From: Spirochaetales bacterium Spiro_05
GTDB taxonomy: Bacteria > Spirochaetota > Spirochaetia > Sphaerochaetales > Sphaerochaetaceae
Length of the DNA: 39,443 nucleotides
NCBI GenBank assembly: GCA_001603115.1
Contig: LVBG01000008.1
Location: forward strand, 1 to 39,443
Direction of reading: 5' to 3'
Shown here: positions 17,035-25,377 of the stretch, in pieces
Layout of the letters: each line of letters begins with the position of its first letter
How positions within the stretch are numbered: the stretch's first letter is position 1
The notes under the pieces: model-generated
Databases searched by the model: none
The model's input: the letters and a program-made list of their open reading frames with translations, nothing else
What the model was told of the DNA's origin: nothing
Made by a program: the position numbers and the translations under genes

Positions 17035-19005
17035 TTACAGGAATATCTTTGCCCCTACCTGGACTATGTGGTCGTAGACAGGGTCTTGCCATAAACCGTA
17101 CCCGTCATTTCTTCCATCAAATTTTGCGCCAATAATATCTCGTTCCTTTACAGCAGTGAAGCGATAGGAACCGATCAACTCAATCGGCATGTTTGCAAGT
17201 TTCTTCGTTCCCTTGAGAAGCAAGGAGAAGGTGTGCTTGAACGTATTGTTCCAGAACTCCTTGGGATCATAGTTCCTATGGTCGCCATAGTCCATGAACT
17301 GCTCAACGGTATAGCCATATTGGCCGCTGCGAGCCTGGTACTTGGCCTGTACCTGGGCAGTCCAGCCTTTGGGAAGGCCAAGGTCTACCTGGACCAAGAG
17401 CTCCTGGGAGTTGGGATCCAGCGGATAGCCGAGATTCTCGCCCTTATTGACGTAGGCTGTTTCTGCGGCGGTTTCATAAAAATAGAGGCTACCGTCCCGT
17501 TCTTCAATTTTTGTGCGACCTTTATCCATTACCCAAGAAGTTTCACCAGATATATCAAGTTTCCAATCCCAAAGAATGTTTCCGTATTTATCAACTCGAT
17601 AATTCTTGTATAAGTCGGTTCCATCAAGTCTATAGGTGTTCTCTATTGAGGTTTCCGTTTCTGTAAAAGGATCTGGTGCTACGGGTTTCTCCAATCTTCC
17701 CGTATGCTCCAGTATCGGATAATGCGCATAGAAGAAGGGAGCGAGGTACGTCCACTGGACTGTCAGGGTTGAGAAGGTTCCCACAGGAAGCGGGGTGACA
17801 AAGCCTGCCTGGAAGGCAAACATGTTTCTTGCTGCCTTGAGCATGGTGATGGGGTTTCCTATCACATTCATCTCAGTCATGCCCATGGAGCCGTAGAACT
17901 TGGTCTTGTTGAGCTGGTAGGTGAAGTCGATGCCGGCGATCATATCGTCGATATCGCCCTGGTTGTTCTGCTGGAACATGTAGACCGTAAGAGGATTGAT
18001 ATAGCTCAGCTCAAAACGCTTCTGCCATACCATGGCCTCGTAGATGCCAAAGGTAAAGTTCTTGGTGAAGTCCACTTCCACCCTATGCCCGCTGTAGTTG
18101 TTGTCAAAGCGGTAGTAGGGCTTGTCTCTCTGATAGTCATCGGAGAAGAAATCCTCGCCATCAAGCGTGTTCAGGGAGAACTTCGCCAAGGAGCCGTTGA
18201 CCACTGCATAGTGAAGCCAGGGGGCGAAGTCAATCTGTATATCGATGCCATCAAAGGTCCGCGCACTTCCGCTGAGCATGATGTTGTTAAGCCCTGGGCC
18301 CCAGTCACGCTTTACGGTACCCCAACGAAGCTGAACACTTCCGTCGAAGAACGAGGCAGAGAGCTCGGGATTGATCGTAAGACCGGTATAGAAGGCGTCG
18401 CCGGGGATGTCCCTCAGCTGGCTTCCGCCCTGCAAGAGCTGGTTGTAGAACCCTTCTCCGGGAATGGTGAACTCGGTGGGAAGAAATACATTGGAGTTCA
18501 GCTTGTCCACCGTCAGGCCAAAGTCCATGTTGTAGGAGATGTTCTGTCCCAGATCACCTCTGAGGAAGGCCGTTGCCGAATTGCGAGAGTCATACTGCCT
18601 GAGGCTAAGACTTCCCGTTTGCAGCGTGGTGAAACGTGCTCCCATGGAAGCACCCATATCCTTCTCTTCATCATAGGTGCGGAAGAAACCGGTGGAGAAG
18701 ACGTCGTCAAACGATGAGGGCTCCTTGCCATAGGAAAGCAAAAGCTCCTGCTTCAGCTGTGCAATGTCTTCTTTTTCAAACCGTGCCAGTTTCTCCTGTT
18801 GGCTCTCGATTTGGGAAATCAGCTTCAGGATTCGATCTGCGCTATAGGGCCTCACAGCAACTTGCCGTTCAATCAAGCCACGAAGCTCGGCATTCGCCAG
18901 TACCTGATAGACGCGGTGGTCAACAGGGACGGAGATATGCAGGGCGGCAGTAAGGGGGGCGATGATGCACAGAATCAAGAGGACAAGGACAAGAAGACGT
19001 TTCAT
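17035..19005 (-). CDS. Wzi-family outer-membrane capsule assembly protein (large)
   Basis: Secreted outer-membrane barrel protein of 656 residues. It has a signal peptide at 1-21 (MKRLLVLVLL... ending PLTAA), a short helical Lys/Glu-rich stretch (about 60-95) typical of the family's N-terminal region, then repeated amphipathic strands rich in Tyr/Trp/Phe. The Wzi hallmark R-D-W-G-P-G occurs near residue 235, followed by N-N-I-M-L-S-G. It is a distant paralogue of the protein at 12678-14396. A role in surface attachment or export of the polysaccharide made by the neighbouring transferases is inferred. It is spaced 14 bases from the upstream secreted-protein gene and 17 from the GT2 gene, within one operon. 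Confidence 0.78.
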   Translation of the reverse strand: MKRLLVLVLLILCIIAPLTAALHISVPVDHRVYQVLANAELRGLIERQVAVRPYSADRILKLISQIESQQEKLARFEKEDIAQLKQELLLSYGKEPSSFDDVFSTGFFRTYDEEKDMGASMGARFTTLQTGSLSLRQYDSRNSATAFLRGDLGQNISYNMDFGLTVDKLNSNVFLPTEFTIPGEGFYNQLLQGGSQLRDIPGDAFYTGLTINPELSASFFDGSVQLRWGTVKRDWGPGLNNIMLSGSARTFDGIDIQIDFAPWLHYAVVNGSLAKFSLNTLDGEDFFSDDYQRDKPYYRFDNNYSGHRVEVDFTKNFTFGIYEAMVWQKRFELSYINPLTVYMFQQNNQGDIDDMIAGIDFTYQLNKTKFYGSMGMTEMNVIGNPITMLKAARNMFAFQAGFVTPLPVGTFSTLTVQWTYLAPFFYAHYPILEHTGRLEKPVAPDPFTETETSIENTYRLDGTDLYKNYRVDKYGNILWDWKLDISGETSWVMDKGRTKIEERDGSLYFYETAAETAYVNKGENLGYPLDPNSQELLVQVDLGLPKGWTAQVQAKYQARSGQYGYTVEQFMDYGDHRNYDPKEFWNNTFKHTFSLLLKGTKKLANMPIELIGSYRFTAVKERDIIGAKFDGRNDGYGLWQDPVYDHIVQVGAKIFL

Positions 19006-19019
19006 ATAGCCATTCCTAT

Positions 19020-19850
19020 TCAGTTTTCTATGGTTGCAAGCTGGTCAACGAACCAGTTCTGCAAGGCAGTGATACGGCGCTTGAAAGCGGACGGAAGGTC
19101 AACGGTGATACCAAGCACAGACACCTTGGGGTCACGATCCTCGATGGTAGTGAGGGCCATCAGCAAGAGGCCATCATCCATCTGGTAGGTAGCCATGCTG
19201 ATGGTGAGTTGCTCACTCTTGACCGCAGTGAAGATACCCAGAACACGCATGGAGCTTATGTTCTTGATCTCAACGAATATTTCCTCGTCAGTATTGGTAT
19301 AGGTGTGCAGATAACGGTTTCCCCCAAAGGAGGAGTCACGCTGGTAGACAAAGCTTTGCAGCGAATAGGGAAAGGTTGCGGCAATAGGATCGGGAAGCAA
19401 TTTATTGAGGTTCTTGTCATCCTCCATGTAGGATGATTTTTCAATCAGAACCTTGGGCTTGTTCCCTGCCCGCCAGGAGATATAGGTTATCCCCTCCTGG
19501 GTGGAAATTGCGCGAATCTTATTGAAGATTGCCAATTGCCTGGTCTTTGCATCCATCGCCTTGAGCTTGGGACCATAGGGAATGTAACTTACCGCTGCGA
19601 TGGAGAACCCACCTTCAGCTTTCTGAGCTTCGGTGGCGCGCTTGAAGGCTTCTGTTCCAGGAACCACATACGGGAGAATGCTTCCCCCTCCGATGGTACT
19701 GCCATCGACAATCACCCCACCAAGCAGCTGCTGGTACTCAGCTTCGCTGAGACTGGGAAGCGCCTGCCGTATATCAGCTTCAGCGGCCCATACCCCTGAA
19801 ATGCACAGGAAGCAGAGCAGCATCAGCACCAAAGCACGTACTTTCATCAA
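19020..19850 (-). CDS. Secreted protein of unknown function in the polysaccharide operon
   Basis: A 276-residue protein with a clear cleavable signal peptide (residues 1-22, MMKVRALVLMLLCFLC...GVWA-A), so it is periplasmic or surface-exposed. There is no lipobox at the cleavage site. The mature protein is a mixed alpha/beta domain with no catalytic signature I recognise. It resembles spirochaetal secreted proteins of unknown function (I recall a family annotated as DUF6675, but am not sure). It lies 11 bases after the sugar transferase gene and 14 before the Wzi protein, which suggests a role in polymer handling between the membranes. That is inference from position only. Confidence 0.75.
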   Translation of the reverse strand: MMKVRALVLMLLCFLCISGVWAAEADIRQALPSLSEAEYQQLLGGVIVDGSTIGGGSILPYVVPGTEAFKRATEAQKAEGGFSIAAVSYIPYGPKLKAMDAKTRQLAIFNKIRAISTQEGITYISWRAGNKPKVLIEKSSYMEDDKNLNKLLPDPIAATFPYSLQSFVYQRDSSFGGNRYLHTYTNTDEEIFVEIKNISSMRVLGIFTAVKSEQLTISMATYQMDDGLLLMALTTIEDRDPKVSVLGITVDLPSAFKRRITALQNWFVDQLATIEN

Positions 19851-19861
19851 TCACTCCTCAC

Positions 19862-21235
19862 CTAATAGGCGTTCTCATTCACAAAACCTCTGAAGAATGT
19901 AAAGAGTACAATCTTCAGGTCGAACAGGATATTCCAGTTGCGGATGTAGTAGAGGTCAAACTCAATACGCCGCTCAAGCGAAGTATTGCCTCTCCAACCA
20001 TTTACCTGGGCCCAACCCGATATCCCCGCCTTCACCCGGTGCCGCATCCTATACCCCGGAATCTCAGAATTGAACCTTGCCACCAGTTCCGGCCGTTCCG
20101 GACGGGGACCGATCAGGCTCATAGAGCCACCGATGACATTGAACAACTGGGGAAGCTCATCAAGACTGGTCCTTCTGAGGAAACGCCCGATCTTGGTAAC
20201 CCTCGGATCATTCTCCTCGGTCCAATGGGCAGTACCCTCGGGAATGTCAGTTCGCATGCTTCTGAACTTGTACATGGTAAAGATTTTCTCGTCCTTGGTC
20301 ACCCTCTTCTGCTTGAAAATAATGGGCCCTGGAGAAGAAAGCTTGACTATAAGAGCAATTGCCAGCAAGAAAGGAGAGATGAGTATCACGCCAAGCGAGC
20401 ATGCAAAGACATCAAACAACCGTTTGACCACCTTCTGGAAGAACCCCATATCGGCGGCATTGAGTGTGAGCAGAGGTATCCAACGGAAGTCAGAAATCTG
20501 GGTCCCGATGTAGGACTCAGGCAACGAAGGCAGCATGACCACCTTCTCGTTCAACAAATCAAGGGCTTGAGCGACCATCCTCTCCTGCTGTTCATACTCG
20601 TTGCCCGGATATCCTATGACCACCAGATCCGGTTGGGTTTGTTCAACAGCATCGCGCAGTGTCAATGCCCTGATCTGTTTTGCCCCACCGATATGCGTCC
20701 CTACCCCATCAAACTGTCCAACCAGCTTGATGCCCTGCGTTCGTCTGCTGTGCAGAGCCTTCTCATACCGTTCAAGCTTCTGTCCAAAGCCTACCAGCAG
20801 GATTCTTCGGGTATACTTTCCCTTTCGGTAACTGGCCTTGATGTGGCTGGAGATGATGGTTCGTTCGGTAACCAGGAAGACTACAATCAGGAAATAGTGC
20901 AAGCCGATAGCAATTCGGCTGACCTTATCAGAGAAGAAGAAGTAGAGCACGATGACCAACAGCAGGAAAGCCTCAAAGGAGCTGAAAATCAGTTTACTGG
21001 TCTCCTTGCGCCACGAATGCTCCAACTCCTCAACATAGAGTCCATTCTTGCTCAAAAAGAAGATGTTGAATGTAAGAACCAGTATCGAAAGCTGGATGAA
21101 CAGGTCGAACGAGGCAAGACGTCCGCCAGGGATGAGATAGAAACGCACATAACCAGCAAGCAACCATGAGAGGAGGACAGCCAAGCTGTCCCAAGTCACT
21201 TTCAAAGCCAACAATGCCTTATTCCCATTCTTCAT
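19862..21235 (-). CDS. Polyprenyl-phosphate sugar-phosphate transferase (WbaP/WcaJ type)
   Basis: Integral inner-membrane initiating transferase of 457 residues. It moves a sugar-1-phosphate from a nucleotide sugar onto undecaprenyl phosphate, the first committed step of exopolysaccharide or O-unit synthesis. Four hydrophobic helices occupy about residues 10-125, followed by a Rossmann-like CoA-binding-3 domain (about 145-250). The catalytic domain starts at about 265 with a membrane segment, then K-R-V-T-x-D-x-x-x-F-x-M-x-K-F-R-S-M, the E-E-N-D-P-R-V-T-x-x-G-x-x-L-R-R-x-S-L-D-E-L-P-Q sequence, and G-P-R-P-E-R-P. It is the second gene of the operon, 23 bases after the GT8 fusion. Family and reaction are firm; the sugar is unknown. 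Confidence 0.93.
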   Translation of the reverse strand: MKNGNKALLALKVTWDSLAVLLSWLLAGYVRFYLIPGGRLASFDLFIQLSILVLTFNIFFLSKNGLYVEELEHSWRKETSKLIFSSFEAFLLLVIVLYFFFSDKVSRIAIGLHYFLIVVFLVTERTIISSHIKASYRKGKYTRRILLVGFGQKLERYEKALHSRRTQGIKLVGQFDGVGTHIGGAKQIRALTLRDAVEQTQPDLVVIGYPGNEYEQQERMVAQALDLLNEKVVMLPSLPESYIGTQISDFRWIPLLTLNAADMGFFQKVVKRLFDVFACSLGVILISPFLLAIALIVKLSSPGPIIFKQKRVTKDEKIFTMYKFRSMRTDIPEGTAHWTEENDPRVTKIGRFLRRTSLDELPQLFNVIGGSMSLIGPRPERPELVARFNSEIPGYRMRHRVKAGISGWAQVNGWRGNTSLERRIEFDLYYIRNWNILFDLKIVLFTFFRGFVNENAY

Positions 21236-21258
21236 ACGATATCCGTTTCCTCTCTTTT

Positions 21259-22956
21259 TCAGCTTCCCGTAGTCCGGTAAAACAGTCGCTTGGCAAAAGA
21301 CCGCCGTTTACTCCCCCGCGGGAAGAGACGCAACAGGAGACTCTCCTTCCCTGGGGAAGCCGTGCTCGTCTGCACCATCGCAAGCAAGCGGTCATAGAAT
21401 TCACTCGTTCGGGCATAGTGCCAGAACAGGTGGGAAAAATCAGAATCCGGCACATCCCAAGGCTTTTCAAAGCCTGCATAGTGCACAAGCTTCGGATGCC
21501 TTCGTGCCTCCAAATACTCCTGAAGGACTGGGTAGGGACCTGCCTCAATGATGGGCAGCCTCCTGTGGTTGCAATCAACCACAAGATTCCACTCCATCGG
21601 TAGCGTATAATAACGTCCCCGACACTCCTTGTTCAAAATATCCTGGTCATTGTAGCGATACTTTCGCTCCCCTGCCAAGCCGATCCACTCATCAACCGAG
21701 TGCAAAGAGCGCATCTTGATCAGGTCAAGCACCAATACTCCTGCCTGATGATATGCTTCACCCTCCCCAAGACCGATCACCTTGGAAAGGTAGGGACCAA
21801 GATCAGGATCCAAGCCGCCTGCGAGGGCGGGAATCTCTACATCGATGGCAGCCCCCAGAACCTTTCCCCGCAGGTCCACGGCAGCAAGCTTTGCCACATC
21901 TTCAAGAATGACGGTGTCACAATCGAGATAGAGTACCTTTGAATACTGGGGAAGTATGTCTGCAATGAGAAAACGGTAGTACGTTTCCATACTGATATGG
22001 TCCGCAGGATTCTTCTGCAGCTGCCTTCCGGCAAGCAGGGCCTTGGGGTTGAAGAACCTCAGCTTGGCCTGCCCGAAGCGGGAGACCAGCAGTTCCAACC
22101 GAGCCTTGGAGAACTCTGTGATATCGGATTCAAGAACGATGATGTCATAGAAATGGGATGGATCGGTATGTTCCAGCAGGGAGTTCATGCACACACCGAG
22201 TGCGGGCGCAAACTTCTCATTTGCTGCAAACACCACTGCGGTTGCTTCCTCTTTCCAAAGTGGGAGGAAAAGGTCGGTGGAAGGATGGAGAATGGAAACA
22301 GAGCCGATGCGTTTCACCTGCAAGGAGGGAGGAGCAGAGACAAAGGCAGTGAAAAGGAAGGGAAAGAAATGGCGTAGTGATCGCAGGCGAGAAACATCAA
22401 CCTTCGCAAGGTCAAAGGTGTCAAAGAAAGACTTTGCGACACGTTGCACCATACGAGCAAACTCTTGGGCCAGAGAGGCTTCCATATAAAAAGCTACCAC
22501 GTTCAGATAGCTTTTTTGTTTCAGATACAGCACAGCTGCCTCATGATAGTGGGGATAGGAATCCTTGAGGAGGGAGAGTATCTTCTCCAGATCCGATTCC
22601 TGGACCTTGAGTTGGTTCAGCAGGTGCGAGCGCACCGTTGTACCCAACACCTCCTCCTTACACGTAAGGACTTGATTGCCCCCAAGCAAAGTACGCAGGT
22701 TCTCATCTTGGAAAAGTTGGTGGGTGGCAATGGTTTTCTCAGTCAGGAAGGGCTCCTGTACGAAAGCTTGGCCTAGATTCGGACTGAGGTGAACAGCCTC
22801 ACTGCTGAAAAGGAGATGATCAGACTCACCGACTTTCAGATCAGAGAGGAAGGCAGGAGAGAATCCACCTGCTTCGCCCAGCTCCGATTGCATCACGGAT
22901 ATTGAAGGAGGAAGCTCTGTCAGTGCATCACTGAGAACCAGAATCGACATGGGCAA
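21259..22956 (-). CDS. Family 8 glycosyltransferase with an N-terminal domain of unknown fold
   Basis: Two-part protein of 565 residues. The C-terminal half (from about 238) is a retaining GT8 domain: AVVFAANEKFAPALGVCMNSL at its start, the metal-binding YLDCDTVI near 345, the H-Q-A-G-V-L-V-L-D motif near 410, and N-D-Q-D-I-L-N followed by H-Y-A-G-F-E-K-P-W. The N-terminal 235 residues are not GT8. The stretch near 140-215 (YPHYHEAAVLYL, then FYMEASLAQEF) faintly resembles DUF4422 domains often fused to GT8, without their usual acidic motifs. This is the first gene of the polysaccharide operon. It begins at TTG 22956, which has AGAGG 7 bases upstream, or at ATG 22950. GT8 is confident; the N-terminal role is open. 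Confidence 0.85.
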   Translation of the reverse strand: MPMSILVLSDALTELPPSISVMQSELGEAGGFSPAFLSDLKVGESDHLLFSSEAVHLSPNLGQAFVQEPFLTEKTIATHQLFQDENLRTLLGGNQVLTCKEEVLGTTVRSHLLNQLKVQESDLEKILSLLKDSYPHYHEAAVLYLKQKSYLNVVAFYMEASLAQEFARMVQRVAKSFFDTFDLAKVDVSRLRSLRHFFPFLFTAFVSAPPSLQVKRIGSVSILHPSTDLFLPLWKEEATAVVFAANEKFAPALGVCMNSLLEHTDPSHFYDIIVLESDITEFSKARLELLVSRFGQAKLRFFNPKALLAGRQLQKNPADHISMETYYRFLIADILPQYSKVLYLDCDTVILEDVAKLAAVDLRGKVLGAAIDVEIPALAGGLDPDLGPYLSKVIGLGEGEAYHQAGVLVLDLIKMRSLHSVDEWIGLAGERKYRYNDQDILNKECRGRYYTLPMEWNLVVDCNHRRLPIIEAGPYPVLQEYLEARRHPKLVHYAGFEKPWDVPDSDFSHLFWHYARTSEFYDRLLAMVQTSTASPGKESLLLRLFPRGSKRRSFAKRLFYRTTGS

Positions 22957-23049
22957 GGCAGGACCTCTCTCATTACATCAATCTATGCAGGTATGCATCT
23001 TCTATATCCTAGCATAGAAGACGAATAATCGGAACACCAAAGTGCAACA
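22957..23049 (-). promoter_or_regulatory. Gap with a possible promoter for the polysaccharide operon
   Basis: On the minus strand TTCCGA, 17 bases, then TGCTAGGAT (an extended -10 form) is the best candidate for driving the polysaccharide genes, with TATAGA just downstream as an alternative. Neither is strong. No terminator with a T tract follows the TrpR-like gene, so some read-through from it is possible. Confidence 0.3.
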
Positions 23050-23337
23050 CTAGATATGCAGATGGTCATCGTAGCGATCGCTGAGCAGTCGCTTGCAGTA
23101 TGAATCCTTCTGCTTCAGGATCTTTGAACCACGGGTGATCTTGCACAGGGAAATGCCATAGGATGCGGCTATCTCTCGTTGGGGCAACCCACGATAGAGG
23201 TCCTTCATCAGATTCCATCTGAGCACCAGATCCTTGCGCTCACTGGGTGTCAGCATCTCCTCAAAGAGTTTTTTCATCTCTTCAGGATCGGTAGTCTTGG
23301 CGAATATGCTGATCAGGTCCTCATAATTGGTATCCAT
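23050..23337 (-). CDS. TrpR/YerC/YecD-family DNA-binding regulator
   Basis: A small helical protein of 95 residues matching the Trp-repressor-like family. Its helix-turn-helix is P-Q-R-E-I-A-A-S-Y-G-I-S-x-x-x-I-T-R-G-S (about 52-72), preceded by the L-T-P-S-E-R-K-D-L-V-L-R-W stretch of this family. It probably binds DNA as a dimer. True TrpR senses tryptophan, but the YerC/YecD branch has no established ligand. The start at 23337 has AGGAGG 5 bases upstream; the frame stays open to 23388 without a better start. Its promoter is back to back with that of the Er-VIT1 transporter, which makes that gene or itself the likeliest target (inference). Confidence 0.85.
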   Translation of the reverse strand: MDTNYEDLISIFAKTTDPEEMKKLFEEMLTPSERKDLVLRWNLMKDLYRGLPQREIAASYGISLCKITRGSKILKQKDSYCKRLLSDRYDDHLHI

Positions 23338-23359
23338 GTAGCCTCCTGCACGCCTTCTT

Positions 23360-23388
23360 ATACTACAAAGAGAAACTGGTGCGGTCAA
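23360..23388 (-). promoter_or_regulatory. Promoter of the TrpR-like regulator
   Basis: On the minus strand TTGACC (23388-23383) and TAGTAT (23365-23360) are 17 bases apart, placing the start near 23353, 16 bases before the ATG. It is divergent from the promoter at 23399-23427, with only 10 bases between the two -35 boxes. Confidence 0.6.
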
Positions 23389-23398
23389 GCAAGCCCAT

Positions 23399-23427
23399 TT
23401 GCAAAACGCCGAAGCAGTGACTATACT
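23399..23427 (+). promoter_or_regulatory. Promoter of the Er-VIT1 transporter operon
   Basis: TTGCAA (23399-23404) and TATACT (23422-23427) are 17 bases apart, with the start expected near 23434 and the ATG at 23448 behind GGGAG. It is arranged divergently from the regulator promoter, so one bound protein could control both. Confidence 0.7.
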
Positions 23428-23447
23428 GGCACTATGGGAGACATATC

Positions 23448-24326
23448 ATGGAAACCAAGCAACTGAGCAAGAAAACCTTGCGTGTCCTTCTTTTGCTGCA
23501 AAAAGGGGAGATGACTGAACATCTCATCTATGACAGGCTTTCCAAACGCGTGAAAGACAAACACAACAGTGATGTGCTCAAGCGAATCGGGGCCGAAGAA
23601 CTCCGCCATGCCAAGATCTGGGAGAAGCTTACCGGCAAAGTGGTCAAACCCAACAAGGCGAAAGCCTGGTTCTACAGTTTCCTGGCCCTTCTGCTCGGCT
23701 ACACCTTCGTATTGAAAAAAATGGAGAAGGGAGAGGACAAGGCCACCCGCTTCTATGCTTCTCTCATCGCAGAGGTTCCCCAAGCAAAACAAATAAGTGA
23801 CGATGAAGACCGTCATGAACAACAGCTCTTGGCCATGCTGGACGAAGAACGGCTGCAGTACATCGGATCAATGGTGCTTGGATTGAGTGATGCTCTTGTC
23901 GAACTCTCGGGCACGCTCGCAGGCCTTACCTTTGCACTGCAGAACACCCGGCTCATCGCCCTTTCAGGCCTCATCACCGGCATCTCCGCAACGCTTTCGA
24001 TGGCCAGCAGCGAGTATCTGTCAGCCAAGAACAGCGGGAAGAAGAACGCCATGAAAAGCAGTATGTACACCGGTATTGCCTACCTGTTCACCGTTGCCTT
24101 CATGGTACTGCCCTACCTCGTGTTCGAAAGCTATGTGCTTGCCCTGGCGGTGATGCTTTGTACGGTGGTGATCATCATCATGCTTTTCACCTACTATACC
24201 TCAGTAGCGAAAGACCTGCCTTTCGGCAGGCGGTTTCTGGAAATGGCAACCATCAGCCTCGGCGTTGCTGCCATATCGTTTGTGATCGGAATCCTTGTCA
24301 AGAGATTCCTGGGAATTGATATCTGA
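23448..24326 (+). CDS. Ferritin-like/VIT1 fusion metal transporter (MbfA-type)
   Basis: Membrane protein of 292 residues with two parts. Residues 1-130 form a rubrerythrin-like four-helix domain carrying the expected di-iron ligands: E21 or E24, E51-x-x-H54, E97 and E120-x-x-H123. The rest is a VIT1/CCC1-type transporter with about five membrane helices and the GLSDALVELSGTLAGLT signature near 144-160. Such Er-VIT1 proteins (MbfA in other bacteria) export iron or manganese and protect against oxidative or iron stress (family knowledge). The hydrophobic stretch at 73-87 within the ferritin part is unusual. It is followed by an aldo/keto reductase gene overlapping by one base (TGATG), so the two are translationally coupled. 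Metal specificity is unknown. Confidence 0.87.
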   Translation: METKQLSKKTLRVLLLLQKGEMTEHLIYDRLSKRVKDKHNSDVLKRIGAEELRHAKIWEKLTGKVVKPNKAKAWFYSFLALLLGYTFVLKKMEKGEDKATRFYASLIAEVPQAKQISDDEDRHEQQLLAMLDEERLQYIGSMVLGLSDALVELSGTLAGLTFALQNTRLIALSGLITGISATLSMASSEYLSAKNSGKKNAMKSSMYTGIAYLFTVAFMVLPYLVFESYVLALAVMLCTVVIIIMLFTYYTSVAKDLPFGRRFLEMATISLGVAAISFVIGILVKRFLGIDI

Positions 24327-25279
24327 TGAAATACCTTGATCTTGCGGGAAAGAAACTTTCCCAGATAGCACTCGGCTGCGACCACTACGGTGAAACCATC
24401 GCAGAAAGCACAGCTCTTGCCCAGCTCGACATCTATGTAGAGGCAGGGGGCAACCTCCTGGACACCGCCCACATCTACGGACAGGAGAAAGCAGGAGGCC
24501 CATCCACCAGCGAAACGGTACTGGGGAAATGGATGCAAAACAACGGTATGCGCAACAAGCTCATCGTTGCCAGCAAGGGCTGTCACCCATACAAGGAAGA
24601 CATGCACAAGAGCCGGATCAATGAGAAAGACATGCTTTTGGACATCAGCCAGACTCTCGACCAGCTGAAAACCGATATGCTCGACATCTGGTTCTTCCAC
24701 CGAGACAATCTCCGGATGGGAGCCGATGAGATCATCGACCTCGCCTCCCTGTTGATCGAGAAAAAGCTCGTCAGGAACTTGGGTGCATCAAACTGGACAA
24801 CAGAGCGCATCGAGCAGGCGAACACCTGGGCAAAGGCTCATAACAAAACTCCATTTTCCATCAGCGAGATCCAGTGGAGTCTTGCCCACTGTACACCCGA
24901 AACATGGGGAGATGACACTCTGGTCTGCATGACCGAGGAGCAGCGTCAGTGGTATGAGAAGCACAACTTCCCGGTAATGTGCTTTGCCCCCCAGGCAAAA
25001 GGACTTTTTTCCAAGGTCATCGCTGGAAAGACGGAACAACTCAGCGTGCAGGCGAAGAAGCGGTTCCTCACCCCCATCAACCTTGCCTTGGTCCCCAAGG
25101 TGGAAAAACTGGCCAATGAGTTGGGAGTAAGTCCATCAGCCATTGCCATGGCCTACCTGACCAGCCAGAAGAATCCCACGATCCCAATTGCCGGTTCCAG
25201 CAAGGTCAATCAAATCACCGAAACCCTCTCGGGTTCCGACCTTACCCTCACCGAGGAGCATCTGGCCTACCTCAACTAA
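24326..25279 (+). CDS. Aldo/keto reductase
   Basis: An NAD(P)H-dependent oxidoreductase of 317 residues with a TIM-barrel fold. The catalytic tetrad is visible: D46 and Y51 (N-L-L-D-T-A-H-I-Y-G), K84 (V-A-S-K-G), and H125 (W-F-F-H-R-D-N). The cofactor loop P-I-A-G-S-S-K appears near 290, typical of the YdjG/AKR11-like subgroup. The substrate is probably a small aldehyde or ketone. It shares one base with the end of the Er-VIT1 gene and is certainly co-expressed with it; the functional link is unclear. It is of full family length. Confidence 0.92.
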   Translation: MKYLDLAGKKLSQIALGCDHYGETIAESTALAQLDIYVEAGGNLLDTAHIYGQEKAGGPSTSETVLGKWMQNNGMRNKLIVASKGCHPYKEDMHKSRINEKDMLLDISQTLDQLKTDMLDIWFFHRDNLRMGADEIIDLASLLIEKKLVRNLGASNWTTERIEQANTWAKAHNKTPFSISEIQWSLAHCTPETWGDDTLVCMTEEQRQWYEKHNFPVMCFAPQAKGLFSKVIAGKTEQLSVQAKKRFLTPINLALVPKVEKLANELGVSPSAIAMAYLTSQKNPTIPIAGSSKVNQITETLSGSDLTLTEEHLAYLN

Positions 25280-25288
25280 GTCTCAAAT

Positions 25289-25325
25289 CCTCATTCCAGC
25301 CCCCTTCTGGGGGGTTTGGATGAGA
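25289..25325. repeat. Hairpin between the aldo/keto reductase and permease genes
   Basis: CTCATTCCAGCCCCC and GGGGGGTTTGGATGAG form an imperfect inverted repeat around TTCT. No T tract follows on either strand, so it may be a weak terminator, an mRNA stabiliser or simply a structured spacer between the two plus-strand genes. Confidence 0.4.
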
Positions 25326-25377
25326 ATTCAACCAAAACCGCTTGCCTCTCTCAGAGCAGACTTGTAGGATGCTCTGT

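Noticed and set aside
20039-21169. A plus-strand open frame of 376 residues opposite the sugar-phosphate transferase
   Set aside because: Shadow of a certain gene; the composition is rich in His, Gln and Arg and matches no family.
25289-25325. Intrinsic terminator after the aldo/keto reductase
   Set aside because: The stem is good but no T tract follows, so it is listed only as a hairpin.
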